Shown: positions 46,451 to 54,975 of the stretch, one piece after another
Layout of the letters: each line of letters begins with the position of its first letter
Position numbering within the stretch: position 1 is the stretch's first letter
Position numbers and translations under genes: made by a program
Assembly (NCBI RefSeq): GCF_003259185.1
Contig: NZ_QGMP01000001.1
Coordinates: 2,480,001-2,544,000, forward strand
Length of the DNA: 64,000 nt
Direction: 5' to 3'
DNA from: Isoalcanivorax indicus
GTDB lineage: Bacteria > Pseudomonadota > Gammaproteobacteria > Pseudomonadales > Alcanivoracaceae
The notes under the pieces: generated by a model
The model's database searches: none
What the model was told of the DNA's origin: nothing
What the model saw: only the letters and a program-made list of their open reading frames with translations

Positions 46451-47677
46451 ATGGCCCTGTTACCACACCTTGCCGCGCCTGCTTATACCACCACGCCGTT
46501 GACGCGCCGCAGTGATACGGGCGCCGAAGCCGCGCCCGGTGAGACCGGGCTGTCGCTCGACGCCCTGAGCGCCATTGAGCGCGATCTGGGGCGCCTCTAT
46601 GGCACCGGCATGAGTCCGGGGGTGGCACTGCACTTGCGCCACAAGGGGCAGACGGTGTTCGACCGGGCCCTCGGCTATGCCGACCCGGACACGGGGACGC
46701 CCCTGACGGTGGACACTCCCGTCTGTCTGTTCTCTGCCTCCAAGGCCGTCACCGCGATGCTGGTGCATCACCTGGCCGAGCAAGGCGTGCTTGATCTGCA
46801 CCAGCGCGTCAGCCACTACTTGCCGGAGTATGGCCAGGCAGGCAAGCATCGCACCACTCTGATGCATGTGCTGACCCATCGTGCCGGGGTGCCGCGCATC
46901 CGTGAGCCGGTGACGCCGGAGGACCTGTTCGACTACGAACGCATCATGACGCTGATGAGCCGGGCCCGACCGGAAAAACCCGGCCGCCAGCAGGCCTACC
47001 ACGCCATCACCGCCGGCTTCGTGCTGGGTGAAGTCATTCGCCGGGCGACCGGCGAATCCATCGACGCGCTGCTCGATCGCGTTATCCGCCAGCCCATGGG
47101 GATGCGCAATTTCACCTTCGGCCTGTCGCGCCCTGCGGTCGCGCCAGCGCGCAATGTAGCCACCGGGTTGCAACTGGCGCCCATCGACAGCTTCCTGCGC
47201 CATGCTGTCGGCGGCGGGCTGCAAGAAGTGGTGGACGTGTCCAATGATCCGCGCTTTCTGGAGGCCACCATTCCGGCAGGCAATCTGTACGCCACTGCAG
47301 AGGAAGCGAGCCGCTTTTTCCAGATGCTGCTGGATGATGGTCGCTACGGCGACACCCAGCTGTTCCATCCGGATACGGTGCGGCGTGCGGTGGGACGCAC
47401 CGGGCGCGGCGGTCGTATTGATCGCACACTGATGCTGCCACTGGAATTTTCACCGGGCTTCATGCTGGGCGCCAAACGAATCAGCCTGTATGGGCCGGGC
47501 ACGCAGAGCGCCTTTGGCCACCTGGGCTTCATCAGTATCTATTGCTGGGCCGACCCGGACCGCGACCTGTCCGGTGCCCTGCTGACCACCGGCAAGGCGG
47601 TGATCGGTCCGCATTTCCCCGCGTTGCTGAAATTGCAGTACACCATCAACAAGGCCACAGCACGTCAGCGAAACTGA
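46451..47677 (+). CDS. Serine hydrolase of the class C beta-lactamase/esterase family
   Basis: 408 residues. The nucleophile motif SxxK is Ser95-Ala-Ser-Lys98; a second motif with Tyr is at AYHAITAGFVLGEV; and a Gly-rich third motif may be GHLGFISIY near residue 358. The fold also shows the common EQGVLDLHQRVSHYLPEY and LMHVLTHRAGVPR. No signal peptide is obvious, so this is more likely a cytosolic esterase or lipase-like enzyme than an antibiotic-resistance enzyme. It starts divergently from the Mpo1-like gene and converges with the BCCT transporter. Confidence 0.85.
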   Translation: MALLPHLAAPAYTTTPLTRRSDTGAEAAPGETGLSLDALSAIERDLGRLYGTGMSPGVALHLRHKGQTVFDRALGYADPDTGTPLTVDTPVCLFSASKAVTAMLVHHLAEQGVLDLHQRVSHYLPEYGQAGKHRTTLMHVLTHRAGVPRIREPVTPEDLFDYERIMTLMSRARPEKPGRQQAYHAITAGFVLGEVIRRATGESIDALLDRVIRQPMGMRNFTFGLSRPAVAPARNVATGLQLAPIDSFLRHAVGGGLQEVVDVSNDPRFLEATIPAGNLYATAEEASRFFQMLLDDGRYGDTQLFHPDTVRRAVGRTGRGGRIDRTLMLPLEFSPGFMLGAKRISLYGPGTQSAFGHLGFISIYCWADPDRDLSGALLTTGKAVIGPHFPALLKLQYTINKATARQRN

Positions 47678-47691
47678 GTGACGCGGGCCGG

Positions 47692-49287
47692 TTACGGCCC
47701 GCCCGATCCGTTGCCATCCCGGAACCGCGACAGGCGCCCCTTCTGCCAGAGAAATTCCGGCTCATCGCCAGCGCCTCGTAATTCAAGCCACTCTTCGTGC
47801 AGGCCCCGGCGCAGGCTGTAGCACATCACCAGCAGCACCACCGCAAAGGGCAGCCCCGTCAGCACCGAACCGGCCTGCAACGCTTTCAACCCACCGGCCA
47901 GCAACAGTGCCCCGGCCACCACACCTTCGGCAATCACCCAGAACACCCGCTGGATGACCGGCGAATTCTCCGCGCCGCCGGAGGTGATGGTATCCACCAC
48001 CAGCGAACCGGAATCCGAGGAGGTGACAAAAAAGCTGACGATCACCACCACGGCCACGCCAGAGGTCAGCAACACGGCGGGGTAGCGTTCCAGCAGCGCA
48101 AACAGCGCCAGGGCATAATCTTCACTGACCACTTCGGCAATCCCCCCCGCGCCGAAGACCTCTTCATGCAACGCCGAGCCACCGAACACCGTCATCCACA
48201 CGGCGGTAATCAGCGCAGGCACCAGCAGCACCGCCGTAATGAATTCCCGCACCGTGCGCCCCTTGGAAATGCGCGCGATGAACATTCCCACAAAGGGACT
48301 CCAGGCAATCCACCAGGCCCAGTAGAAAATGGTCCAGGTGTGCTGCCACTGGGTATTGCCGTAGGACTCTGTCCAGGTACTCAGTTCGATCAGCTCACGC
48401 AGGTAGCCGCCAAAGTTCTGGATCACGGAGTTCAGAATGAACAGGGTCGGCCCGAGTGCGAAGATGAACAGCATCAGCAGCGCCGCCAGCACCATGTTCA
48501 CCTCGGACAGACGCCGGACACCGCCATCCAGACCGTTGATTACCGACACCAGCGCAATGAAGGTGATGACGGTAATGATGATCAGCTGGGCGCCCGTGCC
48601 CTGCTCAATGCCCATCAGGGCGCCCAGCCCGGCGTTGACCTGCTGGGCACCCAGCCCGAGCGAGGTGGCCAGACCAAACATGGTGGCCACCACCGCAAGC
48701 ACGTCGATGGCATGGCCGATGGGGCCATGGATACGCTCACCGAGCAACGGGTAGAACGCCGAGCGCACCGTCAGCGGCAAGCCACGGTTATAGGCAAAAA
48801 ACGCCAGCGACAGGCCGACCACGGCGTATATGGCCCAGGCATGGAATCCCCAGTGGAACAGGGTGATGGTCATGGCGCGCTTGGCGGCATCGACCGTGGC
48901 GCCCTCCAGCCCCTGCGGGGGCGACGTATAATGGTAGATCGGTTCGGCCACCGCCCAGAACACCAGCCCGATCCCCATGCCGGCCGAGAACAGCATGGCC
49001 AGCCAGCCACGCGTGGTGAACTCCGGTTCCGCGCCCTGGCCGCCGAGACGAATGCGCCCGTAGCGGCTGAACAGCAGGCTGACGACAAAGATCAGGAAGA
49101 TATTCACGCAGATGACGTAAAACCAGCCGGCGTAGGTCGCGAAGGCCTTCTGGGCCGCATTGAAGGTCTCCCCCATTTCTGCGGTGTAGAGAAAACTCAG
49201 CACCACAAACACCAGGATCAGGGCCGCAGAGGCGCCGAACACAAACGGCTGGATGGTCAACTTCAAGGGATTCGAGAAGGGCTTCAA
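47692..49287 (-). CDS. BCCT-family betaine/choline/carnitine transporter
   Basis: 531 residues with about 12 membrane helices. The BCCT substrate and Na/H site region is seen at WTIFYWAWWIAWSPFVGMFIARISKGRT, and the earlier GMGIGLVFWAVAEPIYHY stretch is also family-specific. BCCT carriers import trimethylammonium compounds for osmoprotection or catabolism. The C-terminal tail is short (about 40 residues), unlike the long osmosensing tail of BetP or BetT, so constitutive substrate uptake is more likely. The TTG start has AGGAG 7 nt upstream. The porin gene precedes it in the same direction, 47 bp away. Confidence 0.94.
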   Translation of the reverse strand: MKPFSNPLKLTIQPFVFGASAALILVFVVLSFLYTAEMGETFNAAQKAFATYAGWFYVICVNIFLIFVVSLLFSRYGRIRLGGQGAEPEFTTRGWLAMLFSAGMGIGLVFWAVAEPIYHYTSPPQGLEGATVDAAKRAMTITLFHWGFHAWAIYAVVGLSLAFFAYNRGLPLTVRSAFYPLLGERIHGPIGHAIDVLAVVATMFGLATSLGLGAQQVNAGLGALMGIEQGTGAQLIIITVITFIALVSVINGLDGGVRRLSEVNMVLAALLMLFIFALGPTLFILNSVIQNFGGYLRELIELSTWTESYGNTQWQHTWTIFYWAWWIAWSPFVGMFIARISKGRTVREFITAVLLVPALITAVWMTVFGGSALHEEVFGAGGIAEVVSEDYALALFALLERYPAVLLTSGVAVVVIVSFFVTSSDSGSLVVDTITSGGAENSPVIQRVFWVIAEGVVAGALLLAGGLKALQAGSVLTGLPFAVVLLVMCYSLRRGLHEEWLELRGAGDEPEFLWQKGRLSRFRDGNGSGGP

Positions 49288-49305
49288 GCGTCAGCTCCTT
49301 TCAGT

Positions 49306-49341
49306 CAGTGTCTCGGTCAGAAACAGTGTCTCATTCAGAAA
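49306..49341 (-). repeat. 18-bp tandem duplication at porin stop codon
   Basis: Two 18-nt copies (49306-49323 and 49324-49341, two mismatches). The right copy contains the last two codons and stop of the porin; the left copy is intergenic, in front of the BCCT ribosome site. Confidence 0.75.
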
Positions 49342-50477
49342 TAGAAGTCTGCGGTCAGGTAGACGGCATCGAAATCGCCTTCCACGATATCACCGGCGCG
49401 GTCGATATCGCCGTCCTGCCACAGGTATTCCAGATAGATCCAGCCCGGCCCGTACTGGTATCGGGCTCCCGGCGACCAGGCATACACCCGGCCCGTGTCC
49501 GCGCCCCGGGTCCGGCTTTTGGCGGTGCTCCCCTCAACAAAGAAAAACCATCGATCCCGGTGATACCCGGTGGTCAGCACCTGACGGCCATTGCGCACCG
49601 GATCATCAAACCGCGGCAGATCGCGACGCACTTCAATATGCTGGGCCGCCACCTGCCAGGCCCCGCGCCGGTACTGATAGTTGAGGGCCAGCGCCTGATG
49701 ATCGCCGTTGACCCGGCTGTTGCCGGTGATGGTGCCGGAGACATCCACCAGCGGTGCCAGATCCTGCAATCGCCCCCATTGGGCGCCCAGGCCCAGGGTA
49801 TGATGCGCGTGGACCTGCCAGTCCAGCGTGCCGGCCAGGGTCTGCACCTTGCGATAGGCCAGATCGCAATCCGTCGCCGCCAGCGCATCACAGACTGACT
49901 GGCCCCAATGGCCATTGTCATCCATGGTGTCGGTGCTGGTGCCGCCGAAATCGTCGGCGTGAAAGTACCCCACGGCATAACTCAGGGCCCCGGCGCTGTC
50001 CTCGAAACGCACACCGACATCCTGTACATCACCATAACCGCCACGCAGCATCTCGCCAGGCCAGAAATTCAGACGCGGCACACCAAAAGGCACGGCCACC
50101 TTGCCAAACTGCACCAGCGCCGTGTCACCCCACTGGCGGCCGACCCAGGCATATTTGAAACCGAAATTGTCGCCGGTGTGGTTGTTCTCCGGCTGTGTGA
50201 AGGAGCCATCGCCCAGGCGAAATTCAACACCGAGGCGATAATCTCCGAACCGACCCTCATCGTCGGCGTAAAGTATCAGTGCCACATCACCCAGTTCACC
50301 GCCGGTCTGGCGATCCACGGGGTTATTGTCATCAAAGGCATGGTTGAACCAGACGCCGCCACTCAAGGCGGCTGACTCGGCGAACCCGTGAGCGGGAATA
50401 CCGAGCAGGCAGGCGAGCGTCGCTGTACGGCACAGGCCCCGGCACAAGTACAAGACAGACACATGGCGATCAGACAT
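49335..50477 (-). CDS. Outer-membrane porin
   Basis: 380 residues. A signal peptide (about 34 residues, ending GFAES region) is followed by alternating beta strands with Gly/Asp turns, early ALSGGVWFNHAF and GDVALILYADDEGRFGDYRLGVEF, a mid region FGKVAVPFGVPR as found in porins of the OprO/OprP-like and related classes, and the C-terminal aromatic strand AVYLTADFYF ending in Phe, which is the outer-membrane assembly signal. Substrate unknown; being next to a BCCT carrier suggests quaternary amines or small zwitterions. GGAGG lies 8 nt before the ATG. Confidence 0.85.
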   Translation of the reverse strand: MSDRHVSVLYLCRGLCRTATLACLLGIPAHGFAESAALSGGVWFNHAFDDNNPVDRQTGGELGDVALILYADDEGRFGDYRLGVEFRLGDGSFTQPENNHTGDNFGFKYAWVGRQWGDTALVQFGKVAVPFGVPRLNFWPGEMLRGGYGDVQDVGVRFEDSAGALSYAVGYFHADDFGGTSTDTMDDNGHWGQSVCDALAATDCDLAYRKVQTLAGTLDWQVHAHHTLGLGAQWGRLQDLAPLVDVSGTITGNSRVNGDHQALALNYQYRRGAWQVAAQHIEVRRDLPRFDDPVRNGRQVLTTGYHRDRWFFFVEGSTAKSRTRGADTGRVYAWSPGARYQYGPGWIYLEYLWQDGDIDRAGDIVEGDFDAVYLTADFYF

Positions 50478-50581
50478 CGGGCTGCCTCCGTTCCGTAGAG
50501 TCAGTGTCCTCAGTTGTTCGTCGTACCAGTGTCTGGTGGATGAGGGACAAATAGCAAGGGGTGTTCAGTAGGTGTCCTGTA

Positions 50582-51865
50582 TCAACCGGGATTGTCCGCC
50601 GGTTCCGTGGTGTGCTGGTCAATGACGCTGGCCGCGATCAGATCACCCGTGACATTGAGGGTGGTGCGGCTCATGTCCAGAATGCGGTCTACACCGATAA
50701 TCAGGGCGATTCCTTCCGCCGGGATGCCAACGGTACCGAGGAGCAGTGCCAGAATCACGATACCGATACCCGGCGTGCCAGGGGACCCGATTGACGCCCC
50801 CACGGCCAGCACCACGACAACCAGCAACCCCGACAACCCTACATCCACGTGAAAGACCTGCGCCAGAAACAGCGTGGCAATGACCTGATAAAGCGCCGTG
50901 CCTGCCATATTGATGGTCGTACCCAGCGGAATCACGAAGCGGGCGACGCTTTTTCTGACGCCCAGCTTTTCTTCGGCCGTGCGGATGGTCAACGGCATCA
51001 CCGCCGCCGAACTGGAGGTGGAAAAAGCCAGCAGCAGCACGTCCCGGCTCTCGCGCAAGAACTGCCAGGGAGAACGCCGACGCAGGCACGCATAGAGCAG
51101 CAGGTAGAACACAAACGCCAGCAGCAGCGCCAGCAGAACGGTGATCACATAGACCCCCATGCCCACCAGCGCATCGAGCCCCATGCGCGCGGTCAACTGG
51201 GCCATCAGACCAAACACCGCGACGGGCACCAGATACATGGCCCAGCGCACAACAACCATGCTCACTTCCTGAATCGCCCCCAACAGATCAATCAGGGGCC
51301 CGGCCTGTTTCGGCGCCATGGTCACCAATGCCACCCCGACAAAGATCGCAAAGACCACGACCTGCAGCATGTTCTGCTCGACACTGGCCCGTAACGGATT
51401 GGTGGGAATGATGCTGACAATGTGGGCGGGCAGCTCCGCCAGCATCGGCGTCCGGGCCTCTGCGGTAGCCACCAGGTCAGGCGTCACCTGGGTCATGTAC
51501 TGACCCGGCTGGATACTCAACGCCACCGCAAGGCCGATCATGACCGCCACCAGGGTGGTCACCAGGAAGAACAAGGCGGCGCGCCAGCCGATACTGCGCA
51601 ATTGCTGCGTGTCGCCACTGCTGGTCATGCCGAGGATGATTGAGGCGATCACCAGCGGGATAACAATCATCTGCACCATAGACAGAAACAGGTATCCCGG
51701 TATGGCCAGCCAGTTGGCCACCAGGTGCGCGGCCTGTGGCTCCAGCCAACCCACCGTCGGCCCGATGGCCATACCGACCGCCATCCCGGCAAACATGGCC
51801 ACAAGGACCTGCAGCCAGAGGCGGCCACGGACGAAGCCACTCAGCCGGAACGCCAGTCTGCGCAT
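50582..51865 (-). CDS. DAACS-family dicarboxylate/amino acid:cation symporter
   Basis: 427 residues from ATG 51865, eight membrane helices plus two re-entrant loops. Family motifs: the Ser-rich AFSTSSSAAVMPLTI hairpin, TINMAGTALY (variant of NMDGT), GTPGIGIVIL and VDRILDMSRTTLNVTGD, where the conserved Asp and Asn bind substrate and sodium. Substrate could be glutamate/aspartate, C4-dicarboxylate or serine/threonine; the Ala in NMAGT in place of Asp is worth noting. An in-frame GTG at 51907 would add 14 residues; neither start has a good ribosome site. Confidence 0.93.
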   Translation of the reverse strand: MRRLAFRLSGFVRGRLWLQVLVAMFAGMAVGMAIGPTVGWLEPQAAHLVANWLAIPGYLFLSMVQMIVIPLVIASIILGMTSSGDTQQLRSIGWRAALFFLVTTLVAVMIGLAVALSIQPGQYMTQVTPDLVATAEARTPMLAELPAHIVSIIPTNPLRASVEQNMLQVVVFAIFVGVALVTMAPKQAGPLIDLLGAIQEVSMVVVRWAMYLVPVAVFGLMAQLTARMGLDALVGMGVYVITVLLALLLAFVFYLLLYACLRRRSPWQFLRESRDVLLLAFSTSSSAAVMPLTIRTAEEKLGVRKSVARFVIPLGTTINMAGTALYQVIATLFLAQVFHVDVGLSGLLVVVVLAVGASIGSPGTPGIGIVILALLLGTVGIPAEGIALIIGVDRILDMSRTTLNVTGDLIAASVIDQHTTEPADNPG

Positions 51866-51972
51866 GGAAGGATGAGTGGAGATGGGCAAGGATGACACGG
51901 CAGGCACCTGATGAGCGACGAAACGGTCTGGCTACAGTCTCCGAGTCGGAAGCACAGACCGCAAGCCGGATA

Positions 51973-52380
51973 TCAGTAGGCTTCGCTTATCAGCCTGACA
52001 CCAGGCGCCAGCACCCGGCGCCACTGGTCTCCCAATGTGGCGCTGTACTGCAAATCGTGCCGGGCCACGGCTTCCACCAGGGCATCCAGCCACTGGCCGT
52101 ACCAGGCCGGGTTGATGTTGTAGCCATGGCGATTGTGAGTCCGCCCGAGATCACGCAGCTTGCCACCGGAAGCGCCACGGGCGTACATGATCAGCCACAT
52201 GACCCCGGCACGCAGCAGGCGCCGCTGTTCGGGCATGTCGGTATTGGCAAACACGGCGCTGATCGCCTCGGACTTGCTCATGAACAGCTCATAGAAGTCC
52301 GCAAAGAAACGGTCATTCCGGCAGCAGCGGCCGTAGCTCTGGAAGACGGCGTCGGTATCAGCAGAAGGCAGGGAATGCAT
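51973..52380 (-). CDS. Single-domain globin-like protein
   Basis: 135 residues, all helical. The pattern FFADFYELFMSKSEAISAVF then RLLRAGVMWLIMYARG, and RTHNRHGYNINPAWYGQWLDALVEAV resembles bacterial globins, with the proximal heme-ligand His in the THNRHGYNI segment (F helix) and a conserved YxxWLDALV helix after it. No partner reductase is adjacent. Roles could be oxygen or NO binding. Stands alone between the DAACS symporter and thrC. Confidence 0.75.
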   Translation of the reverse strand: MHSLPSADTDAVFQSYGRCCRNDRFFADFYELFMSKSEAISAVFANTDMPEQRRLLRAGVMWLIMYARGASGGKLRDLGRTHNRHGYNINPAWYGQWLDALVEAVARHDLQYSATLGDQWRRVLAPGVRLISEAY

Positions 52381-52414
52381 GGTCGGCTCGCAACTCAGAT
52401 GATGAATGCAGGCA

Positions 52415-52434
52415 GCCCGGCCCGCAGGCCGGGC
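52415..52434 (-). terminator. Hairpin after thrC
   Basis: Perfect 8-bp stem (GCCCGGCC/GGCCGGGC) with a 4-nt loop, 27-46 nt after the thrC stop. No T-run; it may be a 3'-end stabiliser or a weak terminator of the xerD-to-thrC run. Confidence 0.4.
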
Positions 52435-52460
52435 GTATCCCTCGCCCGAGGTGCTGAGTA

Positions 52461-53603
52461 TTACATGTGCGTGAGAATGGCTTCCTTGACCGAGGTCAAT
52501 TGTGCGTCGATGGTCACCATCCGTGCATCACGGCATTGCGCGATGGCCGTATCCGGATCTTTCAGTCCGTTACCGGTCAGTGTGCAGACCACGGTGGAGC
52601 CCTCCGGGATGCGGCCGCTGCGAATGTCACGCATGGCGCCGCCGATGGACGCCGCAGAGGCCGGCTCGCAGAAGATGCCTTCTTTTTCCGCCAGCAGTTT
52701 TTGCGCCGCCAGAATGTCGTCGTCGCTGAGTTCATCAAACCAGCCGCCAGACTCTTCCTTGACCTTCAGCGCCTGCTCCCAGCTCTGCGGATTACCGATG
52801 CGGATCGCCGTGGCCACCGTTTCCGGGTTCTTCACCGCGGCACCACGCATGAACGGGGCAGAACCTTCCGCCTGGTAGCCGACCATGACCGGGCGGTTGC
52901 CCACAACCGGCCCGCCAGCATAGCGGCAATTGCCGCCGCAGAAGGTGCAAGACTGGGTAACATCAGAGCCGCGCGCCGCCGAGTACTCGCAGTAGCCGAT
53001 CCAGTGCGCTGTGATGTTGCCGGCATTGCCGACCGGCAGGCAGTGGTAATCCGGTGCCCGGCCGAGTTCCTCGACGATCTCGAAAGCCGCCGTCTTCTGC
53101 CCCTGCAACCGATACGGGTTGACCGAGTTCACGATGGTCACCGGCGCTTCCGCCGCCACCTGCTTGACCAGCTCCATCCCTTCATCGAAGTTGCCGCGAA
53201 TCTGCATGATCACAGCGCCATACATCATCGCCTGAGCCAGCTTGCCCATGGCAATCTTGCCTTCCGGGATAATCACGAAGGCAGTGATGCCAGCCCGGGC
53301 AGCATAGGCTGCCGCTGCCGCCGAGGTATTGCCGGTGGAAGCACAGATGATGGCGTTGCTGCCCTCTTCCACCGCCTTGGTCACGGCCATGGTCATGCCA
53401 CGGTCCTTGAACGAGCCGGTCGGGTTCAGCCCCTCGTACTTGACGTAGATGTCTACGTCCTTGCCGAGGTGACGCGGAATGTTCTTCAGGCGGATCAGCG
53501 GGGTGTTGCCCTCGCCCAGGCTGATGATCGGCGTGTCATCATTGACCGGCAGGTGGTCACGGTAGCGGTTGATCAGGCCGGTGTAGCGGTCACGAAATGG
53601 CAT
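52461..53603 (-). CDS. thrC: Threonine synthase with cysteine-rich insertion
   Basis: 380 residues, PLP fold type II. Converts O-phosphohomoserine to threonine. The PLP lysine is Lys66 in GSFKDRG; the phosphate-binding loop is in PVGNAGNITAHW; substrate-binding STGNTSAA and the C-terminal VCTLTGNGLKD are clear. Between GYCEYSAA and VGYQAEGSAP, where I recall homologues having a short loop, there is a longer segment with Cys219-x2-Cys222-x3-Cys226 (CTFCGGNC), and Cys205 just upstream. Such a cluster might bind a metal or form a redox switch; this is inference. Last gene of the alaC-hom-thrC group, 32 bp after hom. Confidence 0.94.
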   Translation of the reverse strand: MPFRDRYTGLINRYRDHLPVNDDTPIISLGEGNTPLIRLKNIPRHLGKDVDIYVKYEGLNPTGSFKDRGMTMAVTKAVEEGSNAIICASTGNTSAAAAAYAARAGITAFVIIPEGKIAMGKLAQAMMYGAVIMQIRGNFDEGMELVKQVAAEAPVTIVNSVNPYRLQGQKTAAFEIVEELGRAPDYHCLPVGNAGNITAHWIGYCEYSAARGSDVTQSCTFCGGNCRYAGGPVVGNRPVMVGYQAEGSAPFMRGAAVKNPETVATAIRIGNPQSWEQALKVKEESGGWFDELSDDDILAAQKLLAEKEGIFCEPASAASIGGAMRDIRSGRIPEGSTVVCTLTGNGLKDPDTAIAQCRDARMVTIDAQLTSVKEAILTHM

Positions 53604-53635
53604 AACGGGTCTCGGTATCTCGGTGTCGTCAGGGC

Positions 53636-54958
53636 TCAGGCGTCGAGCATTTCCACGCGAATGCGCATTATATCGTCAAGCACTGCCTCCAGGGCAGCTA
53701 TCTGTTCCAGCGCCTCCCGCAGGGCGCTCTCGCGGATGCGATGCGTCATCAGCACAATGGGCACGGCCTCGCCGTCGTCCACGTCCTTCTGATACATGGC
53801 TTCGATGCTGACGCCCTTGTCGCTGAGAATGCGGGTGATGTCGGCCAGCACGCCGGTGCGATCCTGCACGTGCAGACGAATGTAGAAGGAGCACTCGACA
53901 TCGTCCATCGGCAGTACCGGCGCTTCGGACATGGACTCGGCGTGGAAGCCGAGGTAAGGCACGCGCTCATCGTGATCCACGGTCAGGGCGCGCCCCAGCT
54001 CGACGATATCGGCCACGACGGCAGAGGCTGTCGGCTCTGCGCCGGCCCCCGCGCCGTAGAACAGGGTCGGGCCCACCGCATCGCCGTCTACCATCACGGC
54101 GTTCATGACACCATTGACCGAAGCCAGCAGCACTTCCTTGGGGATCAGGGTCGGGTGCACGCGCAGCTCGACACCGTTACCGGTGTCCTTGGCAATGCCG
54201 AGGTGCTTGATGCAGTAGCCGAAGTAATCGGCGGCCTTGATGTCCTCGGCGGTGATGCGGCTGATCCCCTCGGTGTAGACCTTGCTGAACTGCAGCGGAA
54301 TACCGAAAGCAATGGATGCCAGAATGGTCAGCTTGTGCGCGGCGTCGATGCCTTCCACGTCGAAGGTCGGGTCTGCCTCGGCATACCCGAGGGCCTGGGC
54401 TTCCGCGAGCACGTCGGCAAAGTCACGGCCCTTGTCCCGCATCTCGGTGAGAATGAAATTGCCGGTGCCGTTGATGATGCCCGCCACCCAGTGAATGTGG
54501 TTGGCCGCCAGGCCTTCGCCCAGCGCCTTGAGAATCGGGATCCCCCCCGCCACCGAGGCTTCGAACGCCACGTCCACACCGTTCTCGTGGGCCGCATGGA
54601 AAATCTCGTTGCCGTGCTCGGCAATCAGCGCCTTGTTGGCCGTCACGATATGCTTGCCGTTGCGGATCGCGGCCAACACCAGTTCGCGGGCCGTATCGGT
54701 GCCGCCGATCAGCTCCACCAGGATATCCAGCTCCGGATCGGCGGCCAGGGCGAAAACATCGCGGGACACACGAATGCCGCCGATGTCGCAGGCCGGGTTG
54801 TCACGGCGCGCACCAATATGGGCGATCTCGATCGGCCGACCGATACGGCGCGCAATCTCGCTGGCGTTGCGTTTGAGCACATTCACGGTGCCGCTGCCGA
54901 CGGTCCCGAGACCGGCGATACCCACCTTTACAGGTTTCACTTGCTTGACCTCGCTCAT
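53636..54958 (-). CDS. hom: Homoserine dehydrogenase
   Basis: 440 residues. Reduces aspartate semialdehyde to homoserine, the branch to threonine and methionine. NAD(P) fold GIAGLGTVGSG near the N-terminus, TANKALIAEHG, the catalytic region AGIINGTGNFILTEM, EADPTFDVEGIDAAHKL (catalytic Lys), and a C-terminal ACT domain (from about 355: YIRLHVQDRTGVLADITRIL) for threonine feedback. Start ATG 54958 has GAGG nearby but close; GTG 54970 and ATG 54967 are alternatives. Starts 17 bp after alaC. Confidence 0.96.
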   Translation of the reverse strand: MSEVKQVKPVKVGIAGLGTVGSGTVNVLKRNASEIARRIGRPIEIAHIGARRDNPACDIGGIRVSRDVFALAADPELDILVELIGGTDTARELVLAAIRNGKHIVTANKALIAEHGNEIFHAAHENGVDVAFEASVAGGIPILKALGEGLAANHIHWVAGIINGTGNFILTEMRDKGRDFADVLAEAQALGYAEADPTFDVEGIDAAHKLTILASIAFGIPLQFSKVYTEGISRITAEDIKAADYFGYCIKHLGIAKDTGNGVELRVHPTLIPKEVLLASVNGVMNAVMVDGDAVGPTLFYGAGAGAEPTASAVVADIVELGRALTVDHDERVPYLGFHAESMSEAPVLPMDDVECSFYIRLHVQDRTGVLADITRILSDKGVSIEAMYQKDVDDGEAVPIVLMTHRIRESALREALEQIAALEAVLDDIMRIRVEMLDA

Positions 54959-54975
54959 AACCCTCATCACCCGAG

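Noticed and set aside
46451-47677. Antibiotic-resistance beta-lactamase
   Set aside because: It has SxxK but no clear signal peptide and no class-specific KTG; it fits the broad esterase/lactamase group better.
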